Origin: Bacteroidales bacterium
GTDB taxonomy: Bacteria > Bacteroidota > Bacteroidia > Bacteroidales > NBLH01
Length of the DNA: 7,158 bases
Direction of reading: 5' to 3'
Assembly: GCA_021647685.1 (NCBI GenBank)
Contig: JAKIUH010000229.1
Location: forward strand, 1-7,158
Below, piece by piece: positions 1-5,403 of this stretch (within the stretch, counting starts at the first letter, position 1; each line of letters starts with the position of its first letter). The notes under the pieces were generated by a model, which saw nothing but the letters and a program-made list of their open reading frames with translations, was not told the origin of the DNA and searched no databases. A program made the position numbers and the translations under genes.

Positions 1-124
1 TTTTTTTCGTCTTTTTTTTGTTATTAAAGTGATGGCTCGGTTCTTCGCTTCCTCGGTTGCTTGTTGCTGATAGCAGCTATCGGTATCCTCGATTGCTGCT
101 CGGAGGAGGGATTAGGTATATGAT
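1..124. other. Non-coding stretch with small inverted and direct repeats
   Basis: No gene is visible here. The stretch opens with two poly-T runs split by CG, then becomes clearly richer in G and C than the rest of the window (about 31-110). It holds an odd palindrome GATAGC-A-GCTATC at 69-81 and an imperfect bulged hairpin at 87-106 (CCTCGA...TCGGAGG). Three related short words begin at 36 (CTCGGTTCTTCG), 52 (CTCGGTTGCTTG) and 88 (CTCGATTGCTGC). It lies just after the stop codon of the minus-strand exporter gene. No T-tract follows the hairpin on that strand, so it does not look like an intrinsic terminator. It could be the edge of a dispersed intergenic repeat, but that is inference. Confidence 0.4.
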
Positions 125-667
125 TTACCGCCACAACAAAGCCAGCCCAAAGCCAATTAAAATAATACCGGCTATTTTACGAAAGTAAACTAAATGAATG
201 GGACGTAACTTATCCCGAATAATTTTGGCAAGATAGACCTTTATTAAGTCTGTCAAAATAATAGTGCCAATAAAACCAAGTACAAAAAACCAAAAAGCCT
301 CTCGGTTATTTGGATCTAATCCAACGCTAGCGATGACACCCAGCCAAAAAATAAATAAAAAGGGATTGAGGGTATTCACGGCAAATCCTTTTAGGCTGAG
401 TAGCACAATATTCTTTGTTTGTAAAGATTCTTCACCAATAGGTTTGGTTTTTTCTTTACTGAAAAACGAGACCAGACCAAAAATGATTAGAATGATTGCA
501 CCTACATACGCAATAGCAGATTGGTAGGCATCGGATTGCATACCCTCACCCACTAATCCCAATCCAAAATAGGCTAAATTTAAATAAATAAAATCACTGA
601 CCCATACACCCAAACAAAAATAAACAGCACTCTTCCAGCCTTTATCCACCGTGATCTGCAACAACAT
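125..667 (-). CDS. LysE-family transporter, N-terminally truncated
   Basis: This 180-residue, strongly hydrophobic protein resembles the LysE/RhtB superfamily of inner-membrane exporters, which expel amino acids or related small molecules; the substrate cannot be told from sequence. Visible hydrophobic segments lie at about residues 14-38, 50-70, 90-115, 124-146 and 162-179. The family signature in the second half is present (residues 94-110, with N98, N101 and P102 before FLFIFW). Family members are usually about 200-220 residues with six helices and begin with a helix ending in a Gly-Pro motif just before the segment corresponding to LLQITVDKGW. Here the ATG sits inside that segment, so the first helix and its GP motif are missing. 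Upstream the frame runs only through a poly-Phe/AT stretch to a stop at 710-712. The gene is therefore probably broken, or joined artificially to what follows. No SD-like site precedes the ATG. Family assignment is fairly secure; functionality is doubtful. Confidence 0.72.
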   Translation of the reverse strand: MLLQITVDKGWKSAVYFCLGVWVSDFIYLNLAYFGLGLVGEGMQSDAYQSAIAYVGAIILIIFGLVSFFSKEKTKPIGEESLQTKNIVLLSLKGFAVNTLNPFLFIFWLGVIASVGLDPNNREAFWFFVLGFIGTIILTDLIKVYLAKIIRDKLRPIHLVYFRKIAGIILIGFGLALLWR

Positions 668-718
668 GAAAAAAAAAAAGAAGTAAAATGAAAAACATTT
701 TAAAAATATTTATTTTAA
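668..718. other. AT-rich low-complexity junction between two 5'-truncated genes
   Basis: This stretch is nearly all A and T and includes an 11-A homopolymer at 669-679. It separates the truncated start of the minus-strand LysE-type gene from the truncated start of the plus-strand M16 fragment. The plus frame used by the M16 fragment has stops at 689, 701 and 716. The minus frame of the LysE gene stops at 710-712. A short ATG frame from 688 on plus ends at a TAA after 12 codons and is not convincing as a gene. No promoter consensus of the TAnnTTTG type was found on either strand. Confidence 0.5.
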
Positions 719-1606
719 AACTTTAAGATAAAAGAAAAAGAAGTAATTATTGATGAAATAAACTCCTATAAAGACAGTCCTGCCGAGTTAATTTTTGATG
801 AATTTGAAGAATTAATTTTTAAAGACCAAGCTATTGGAAGAAATATCTTGGGCAATGAAAAACAAATCAGAAAATATAAAAGAGAAGATTTAATCCGCTT
901 TAAAGATGAAAATTACAAGACCGATAAAATGGTAATTTTTTCTTTCGGGAATATTTCTTTTAATAAATTTAAGTATTTGTGCGAAAAATATTTTGCCGGT
1001 ATTCCTTCTAAAAGAACACAGAAACAAAACGCAACAGAAATAATTTATACACCACAAAAACTTTTTCACCACAAAAGTTTTTATCAATTTCATGCAGTTT
1101 TAGGCACAACTGCTTATAACCTATGGGACAAACGCCGCACAAGCCTTAGTTTATTAAACAATTTATTGGGCGGAAACAGTATGAATTCGCGTTTAAGCAT
1201 GGCGCTTCGCGAACGAAACGGCTTTGTTTACGATATTGAATCAAATTACACTGGATATTCTGATACAGGCGTATTTACTATTTATTTTGGAACAGATAAA
1301 GAAAAGTTTGACAAAAGTTTAAAACTGATTTTTAAGGAGTTTGATAAACTGAAAAATAATAAATTGGGTACACTTCAATTAAGTCGTGCAAAGAAACAGC
1401 TCATCGGGCAAGTGGCTATTGGTATGGATAACAAGGAAAGTGTGGCTTATAACATGGGGCGCAGTTTTCTTTTATTCAATAAAGTAGATAGTCTGAATGA
1501 AATAATTCGGAAAATTGAAGCAATTACTTCTGAACAAATATTAGAAATAGCAAATGAACTTCTTGATGAAGATAAAATTTCCCTATTGGTTTATAAATCA
1601 GAATGA
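719..1606 (+). CDS. M16 (insulinase-like) peptidase, 5'-truncated fragment
   Basis: The open frame from 719 encodes about 295 residues that match an M16B-type zinc peptidase from its mid N-terminal domain to its C-terminus. The recognisable start is KEKEVIIDEINSYKDSP (frame from 731), which in this family carries the distal glutamate zinc ligand. It continues with GRNILG and, in the second domain, LLGGNSMNSRLSMALRERNG followed by VYDIES, which contains the Arg/Tyr pair typical of M16. Complete relatives are about 400-430 residues, so roughly 110 N-terminal residues are absent, including the HxxEH motif that holds two zinc-binding histidines and the catalytic glutamate. The first usable start (TTG at 848) would remove even more. 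As it stands it should be catalytically dead, a pseudogene or an assembly-split gene. The C-terminus looks intact and ends 36 bases before the hairpin that terminates the converging tRNA unit. Family assignment is strong. Confidence 0.75.
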   Translation, partial: NFKIKEKEVIIDEINSYKDSPAELIFDEFEELIFKDQAIGRNILGNEKQIRKYKREDLIRFKDENYKTDKMVIFSFGNISFNKFKYLCEKYFAGIPSKRTQKQNATEIIYTPQKLFHHKSFYQFHAVLGTTAYNLWDKRRTSLSLLNNLLGGNSMNSRLSMALRERNGFVYDIESNYTGYSDTGVFTIYFGTDKEKFDKSLKLIFKEFDKLKNNKLGTLQLSRAKKQLIGQVAIGMDNKESVAYNMGRSFLLFNKVDSLNEIIRKIEAITSEQILEIANELLDEDKISLLVYKSE

Positions 1607-1642
1607 AATTCATAAATTTTCAAAATGGTGTATAAAATAACA

Positions 1643-1667
1643 AAACCCGAAGCTTTACTTCGGGTTT
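1643..1667 (-). terminator. Intrinsic terminator after tRNA-Phe
   Basis: A perfect 10-bp stem (AAACCCGAAG at 1643-1652 against CTTCGGGTTT at 1658-1667) encloses a five-base loop. Read on the minus strand it begins directly after the tRNA 3' end and is followed by a T-rich tail (TTTTGTTATTTTAT), as expected for Rho-independent termination. On the plus strand the tail is only TTT before GTGG, so it would end the converging M16 transcript less well. Confidence 0.85.
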
Positions 1668-1668
1668 G

Positions 1669-1741
1669 TGGTGCCACCTGGAATTGAACCAGGGACACCA
1701 GGATTTTCAGTCCTGTGCTCTACCAACTGAGCTATGGCACC
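1669..1741 (-). tRNA. tRNA-Phe (anticodon GAA)
   Basis: The minus strand folds into a complete 73-nt cloverleaf. The acceptor stem GGTGCCA pairs with TGGCACC. The D arm is GCTC-AGTTGGTA-GAGC, the anticodon arm CAGGA-CTGAAAA-TCCTG, and the T arm CCTGG-TTCAATT-CCAGG. The variable loop is five bases and the discriminator is A. The anticodon GAA lies at 1706-1708 and reads Phe codons UUU/UUC. The 3' CCA is not encoded (the genome continues ACA after ACC), so it must be added by nucleotidyltransferase, which is common in Bacteroidota. The gene sits alone between the T9SS operon terminator and its own terminator, with its own promoter. Confidence 0.97.
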
Positions 1742-1757
1742 TTTGGTTATCGGTGTG

Positions 1758-1788
1758 CAAAAGTAAATAAATATTTTACATACAAAAA
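1758..1788 (-). promoter_or_regulatory. Bacteroidota-type promoter for tRNA-Phe
   Basis: On the minus strand TACTTTTG (1758-1765) matches the Bacteroidota -7 element TAnnTTTG exactly. Seventeen bases upstream is TTTTTG (1783-1788), fitting the -33 TTTG/TTG element. The -7 element ends 16 bases before the first tRNA base, leaving room for a very short leader. The match is seen directly; use as a promoter is inferred from position and the known consensus of the sigma-ABfr type factor. Confidence 0.75.
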
Positions 1789-1821
1789 GAATTTTGATAT
1801 TTTTTTTAAAATTTTTCAAAA

Positions 1822-1853
1822 AAAAAGCAGTATCAATTACGGTACTGCTTTTT
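1822..1853 (-). terminator. Intrinsic terminator of the gldKLMN operon
   Basis: GCAGTATC (1827-1834) pairs with GGTACTGC (1841-1848), with one G-T wobble and loop AATTAC. Flanking A and T runs extend the stem by four or more A-T pairs. On the minus strand the hairpin is followed by a long T run and lies about 20 bases after the gldN stop codon, so it most likely ends the secretion operon. The plus strand also has five T after the stem, so it could act in both directions. Confidence 0.82.
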
Positions 1854-1872
1854 ACATTAGTTTTTTTATCAA

Positions 1873-2751
1873 TTAGTATTCCCAAAGATCTTGCTCAAAA
1901 TTAAAAATACTTTCTTTGATACGTTCAGCTTCCAGCAGTGATTCTAAGCCAATGGTATATTCACTTATAGCACGGTTATTATATGCATTTGATTCCTGAA
2001 CAATATAACTTGAAAAATAACGCTTAAAGAAAATATCGTCAAACGAATTTCTTTCTGCATCATTATAAGGATTAAAAACTTCATGACTGGCTAAAATTTT
2101 TCTGGCTTCCGGAAAATAAACCCAAAACAACTTGGTTCTTTTGATTTCCTCCATATCCACACCACCTTCAACATCTTCTTCTTCTGCTCCTTCACGTACT
2201 GATTCCCTAATTGGGCAAATACCTATGATACGCACATCTAATACTGAACGTTGTTTGTCAAAAAACCAAAGCTCTTTAACTAAAAAAGCTTTCACTTCTT
2301 TCGAACGAATTTCACCTTCCACAACTTGCGGAATCATTTCGCCGGAATTAATATCTTCCACCCAAATTGTATCGGTTTGTGCATCAAAACGCTCTTCAAT
2401 CTCCTTCACCGTCATTACCGTAGCAAATTCATCACCGGGAGTTTCATCATAAGCTGTAAGCCCCTGATTACGAACTCCCCATAAAAGCAAATCTATTAAA
2501 CTCATACGGTCGCCAATTGGTGATTCCGGATAATATAAAGGGTGATTCATTTTCTCACGCATAGGAATCATCCTCCAAATAGTCTTTGACCACATTACAT
2601 CTGCCTCTCGCAAATATTGATAGGGTACTGGTTTTCTGTTTAAGGTTTTCTCTTTTACATAAACTCCATTCAAGACATCTTGTGCATTAATAAAATCGGG
2701 AAATAGCACAAAAAAACTCAGCAGAATGATGATTAATCCTTTTGTTTTCAT
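1873..2751 (-). CDS. gldN: T9SS ring protein GldN/PorN
   Basis: This 292-residue protein is a gliding motility/T9SS component of the GldN/PorN family. In studied systems it binds GldK/PorK to form the large periplasmic ring attached to the outer membrane, and it contacts the GldM/PorM periplasmic arm. A Sec signal peptide is visible: Lys-rich start, hydrophobic core at residues 5-17, and likely cleavage after INA at 23. Family hallmarks are LREADVMWSKTIWRMIPMRE (48-67), followed by a tyrosine-rich HPLYYP, the SLIDLLLWGV segment (84-93), and KLFWVYFPEAR (207-217). A strongly acidic, probably flexible insert covers about 187-202. Length is normal for the family and the frame is intact. The start is preceded by an A-rich stretch without a clear SD. 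It is the last gene of the operon, 80 bases after gldM, with an intrinsic terminator just downstream. Confidence 0.95.
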   Translation of the reverse strand: MKTKGLIIILLSFFVLFPDFINAQDVLNGVYVKEKTLNRKPVPYQYLREADVMWSKTIWRMIPMREKMNHPLYYPESPIGDRMSLIDLLLWGVRNQGLTAYDETPGDEFATVMTVKEIEERFDAQTDTIWVEDINSGEMIPQVVEGEIRSKEVKAFLVKELWFFDKQRSVLDVRIIGICPIRESVREGAEEEDVEGGVDMEEIKRTKLFWVYFPEARKILASHEVFNPYNDAERNSFDDIFFKRYFSSYIVQESNAYNNRAISEYTIGLESLLEAERIKESIFNFEQDLWEY

Positions 2752-2769
2752 TATTTTTTTTTTAATTAA

Positions 2770-2782
2770 ACTCTTATAGAGT
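2770..2782 (-). other. Small hairpin upstream of gldN
   Basis: ACTCT (2770-2774) and AGAGT (2778-2782) form a perfect 5-bp stem with a three-base loop, ending 19 bases before the gldN start codon. It is short and AT-containing, so stability is modest. It lies in the gldM-gldN gap beside a larger hairpin (2792-2817). A role in translation or mRNA processing is only a possibility. Confidence 0.35.
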
Positions 2783-2791
2783 AATAACGTA

Positions 2792-2817
2792 GAGCAGCAA
2801 AGAATATTTCGCTACTC
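2792..2817 (-). other. Intercistronic stem-loop between gldM and gldN
   Basis: On the minus strand GAGTAGCGAA pairs with TTTGCTGCTC around the loop ATATTC. This gives a 10-bp stem with two G-T wobbles. It starts 14 bases after the gldM stop codon. No T-tract follows, so it is not a classic terminator. It could stabilise the upstream mRNA, weaken read-through, or mark a processing site; the structure is seen, the role is inference. Confidence 0.5.
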
Positions 2818-2831
2818 CGGTATATAAATTA

Positions 2832-4382
2832 CTATTTTACTCTTAGCACTAAGGTTCCTAAATCACGTTTTGAACCGTCAGGACCAACGGCTTGTATATC
2901 CTCAAAATATACTTTTTTTCCTGATGGTATTTTTCTTAATTGAGACCGAATGGTGCCAAAACTATTACTTCTCACGACCTTTTCTTTTGTAAATCCTTTA
3001 TCTGTATAGGAAAGCTTAAAATATACTACTCTAAATTTTAAATCAAAATCAAAGTTTTTTAAAACAGCTTTAATTCCTGATTGAGCAGCTAACCAACCTT
3101 TTGTTACAGAACCTTTACGTTTATCTCCAATATAAGCAACAGGATCGGGTACTCTTTTTACACGAAATACCTTACGCCCCATATTTTTCATTCCGCTCTC
3201 GGTTTGAATACTCGCAGAAATATAAACTTTTCCTGTTTTTTTTACCCTAACAGTATAACTTTTCCCCTTTTTACGAATACTACCATTAGAAATTGTAACC
3301 TTAACTTTGTTAGGATCTATCCCTGGTACAGATACATCTACGGGATTATCCACACCGATATAAAACACATTCATTTTTGTCGGGGATACAACCAAAGCTG
3401 CTTCACCAACCGTATAAGTACTGGTAAAGGGGAAAGTTCTAATTTGTTTCGTTTTCGGGTTTTTTATTTCAATAACACCACCAAAAGTTTTAATTCCTGG
3501 CGTTGAAGTGTTACCGGTAAAAACTCCCTTACCATTGTCAACAGGCAAAGTGGTACCCGAATTTAACTTAATAGTAGGTGCAGCTGTTGAGTCATATGCA
3601 GCTATAAATACATATGCTTTATAAGGTTGTCCTTTTAAAACATAATTGGTAGGAGCATTCACTATTGCTTCTATTTTGTTAAACGGGATATCTGTCCCGC
3701 CTATTTTACCAAACAAATATGTTAATACATCAGATTCTGCATTACGTATATCCGCCTGCATTTTAGACATTAAGGTAATTACCCCTGCCATAGGTAAATG
3801 TTCAAAGTTGGCAACTTCCCAAGGAACTTTATCTCCTCCCTGTCCTTTAATATCATCCGTACTTAAATTTTGTTTAAGTGTATTAATCAAAGGAGCATTT
3901 TCCGGTTTATCTTCAACCAAACTTATTAAAAAATCCCGATAAGCAGTAATTTCTTCTTTAAGAATTGTTGCGCGCATTTTTCCATCCACTCGCTCCGTAA
4001 TCATTATCTGACCGGGAACATTTGTATCATCCTTTTTTTGAATACTATCAGGACGACCTTCCGGTCCATCAGCTGTACGTACAATCAAATACTTTAAAGA
4101 GTCTATATCTGTATATAACTTGTTTGATTCTGCACCTACTTTATCTGCTTTTTCTTTCCAAACTTTTGTTTTTGCAGGGTTTTCTTTTACTGCAGCCTCA
4201 AATTTGGAATATATATCTCCATTCTTACTGATTGTATTCTCCGTTGTAGCCCTTAAACTATTATCAATTAAAATAAAAGCATTAAGAACTTCGGCAGAAA
4301 CATTCAGTGCAAGCAAGGCAGTAAGCACAAGGTACATCATACCTATCATCTTTTGCCTTGGTGTTTCTTTTCCATGTCCCAT
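2832..4382 (-). CDS. gldM: T9SS motor protein GldM/PorM
   Basis: This 516-residue protein is the inner-membrane-anchored GldM/PorM, the periplasm-spanning shaft of the T9SS motor. It starts with the family's typical GHGKETPRQKMIGMMYLVLT segment. The single membrane helix lies at about residues 12-30, leaving only a short cytoplasmic tail. By comparison with known GldM/PorM structures the rest should fold as four periplasmic domains: a helical D1 (about 36-228) and three beta-rich domains, D2 (about 229-326), D3 (about 327-408) and D4 (about 409-516). The boundaries are my estimates. In studied systems D4 reaches the GldK/GldN ring and the membrane helix packs inside the GldL ring. Length is normal and the frame intact. 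The start is supported by AAAGGA about six bases upstream, the clearest SD-like site in the operon. It follows gldL by 41 bases. Confidence 0.96.
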   Translation of the reverse strand: MGHGKETPRQKMIGMMYLVLTALLALNVSAEVLNAFILIDNSLRATTENTISKNGDIYSKFEAAVKENPAKTKVWKEKADKVGAESNKLYTDIDSLKYLIVRTADGPEGRPDSIQKKDDTNVPGQIMITERVDGKMRATILKEEITAYRDFLISLVEDKPENAPLINTLKQNLSTDDIKGQGGDKVPWEVANFEHLPMAGVITLMSKMQADIRNAESDVLTYLFGKIGGTDIPFNKIEAIVNAPTNYVLKGQPYKAYVFIAAYDSTAAPTIKLNSGTTLPVDNGKGVFTGNTSTPGIKTFGGVIEIKNPKTKQIRTFPFTSTYTVGEAALVVSPTKMNVFYIGVDNPVDVSVPGIDPNKVKVTISNGSIRKKGKSYTVRVKKTGKVYISASIQTESGMKNMGRKVFRVKRVPDPVAYIGDKRKGSVTKGWLAAQSGIKAVLKNFDFDLKFRVVYFKLSYTDKGFTKEKVVRSNSFGTIRSQLRKIPSGKKVYFEDIQAVGPDGSKRDLGTLVLRVK

Positions 4383-4423
4383 AATTAGTCCTTTTTTTGA
4401 TTAAAAATTAAAAATACGAAAAA

Positions 4424-5317
4424 TTAATCATTAACATTTACATTCATTGCTGCAAGCATGTTGCCGTAAATGTTATTCAAGGCTTCTAATCGGGCACCTA
4501 ATTTTTTAATTTCTGAATGATATTTAGCCGATTGTTTAACAGAACCATTCAAATCTTCCATCATCTTATCCAAATCTGCATCACTTAATTGAAGTTCAAA
4601 AATGGCATTTAATGCAGTAAGGTTTTTATTTAAAGTATTTACTTGTTCTGCATATACTTTATTTCCTTCTTTCAGTGCTGAAAAATCAATATCCATACTA
4701 TCTGCTAAACGCTCGTATGCAGAAACTACATTTCCATTCTTTTCAGAAACTTCTTGGGCAGTTTTAGAAAACGTGTCAGAAAGGTTTTCTACTGAGTAGC
4801 TTAAAGACTCGGCAGATTGTTTTGAAACATCACCAAATTCTGAAACAGAATTAGCTGCTGTTTTTACTTTCTCAGAAAATTCTTTTGTAGCAATAGTGGC
4901 ATCAGATATATCCGACATTTGTTCTACTTTTTCCGTCAGGTTGCTTAAACCATCACCCAACTTGGCAAATAGTTCTGCCCCTCCTGATTTTTCAAGCATT
5001 TCATCAAATTTTGCTAATGCTTCACCGGAAGTTTTAGGTCCTGATGTTGAAGCAAATTCAACTTCGTCATCTTCGTCTAATCCGGCTAATTGTGGATAAA
5101 CCAATGTCCAGTCTAACTCTTCATGTAGTGGCTCAAAAGCAGAAAAGAAGAAAATAATTGCTTCCGTTCCTAAGCCTGCCATAAGCATATAGTTTGCACC
5201 CGGCCAGTGAAGAATTTTAAAAAGAGCACCAATAATTACCACTGATGCACCCCAACCATATAATTTGGCCATAAAGTTTTTCCATCCATGACTTTGTGTT
5301 AATTGAGCAAGTCCCAT
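4424..5317 (-). CDS. gldL: T9SS motor protein GldL/PorL
   Basis: This 297-residue inner-membrane protein is the GldL/PorL proton-channel subunit of the T9SS and gliding motor, which in known structures forms a pentamer around two GldM helices. Two membrane helices are visible at about residues 19-36 and 43-60, joined by the short HWPGANY turn. Polar or charged residues in or beside them (Y20, K34, H37, E52) fall where the residues important for proton-driven motion lie in studied GldL, and E52 in GLGTEAIIF is the best match to the central glutamate. The family signature SAFEPLHEELDWTLVYPQLAGL follows at about 59-80; it ends at the acidic stretch DEDDE. The rest (about 95-290) is a long helical, heptad-like cytoplasmic region rich in Ser, Glu and Lys. 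Length matches longer GldL proteins. It lies 86 bases after gldK in an AT-rich gap with no clear SD. Confidence 0.96.
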   Translation of the reverse strand: MGLAQLTQSHGWKNFMAKLYGWGASVVIIGALFKILHWPGANYMLMAGLGTEAIIFFFSAFEPLHEELDWTLVYPQLAGLDEDDEVEFASTSGPKTSGEALAKFDEMLEKSGGAELFAKLGDGLSNLTEKVEQMSDISDATIATKEFSEKVKTAANSVSEFGDVSKQSAESLSYSVENLSDTFSKTAQEVSEKNGNVVSAYERLADSMDIDFSALKEGNKVYAEQVNTLNKNLTALNAIFELQLSDADLDKMMEDLNGSVKQSAKYHSEIKKLGARLEALNNIYGNMLAAMNVNVND

Positions 5318-5403
5318 ATCTAAAAAGTTTTTTAATTAATAAATGAATTGATTTTTGAAGCTAAATATATAAAAAAGCTATTAAATAAAAAAAATATAGT
5401 ATT

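Noticed and set aside
688..726. Short plus-strand frame MKNILKIFILKL resembling a signal peptide start
   Set aside because: It stops after 12 codons in low-complexity AT-rich DNA and has no continuation in a shifted frame that makes sense.
1655..1885. 76-residue minus-strand frame containing a peptide of the type AIAQLVEHRTENPGVPGSIPGG
   Set aside because: This is the well-known false translation of a tRNA gene; it overlaps tRNA-Phe and its terminator and runs into the gldN stop.
3204..4404. Several plus-strand open frames opposite gldM
   Set aside because: They are antisense shadows of a clearly conserved gene and show no recognisable domain or start context.
4602..5099. Plus-strand open frames opposite gldL
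   Set aside because: Ser-rich antisense translations of the Glu/Lys/Ser-rich helical part of gldL; no independent support.
5318..5403. Internal promoter in the 86-base gldK-gldL gap
   Set aside because: Only AT-rich sequence was seen, with no TAnnTTTG element and no convincing hairpin.
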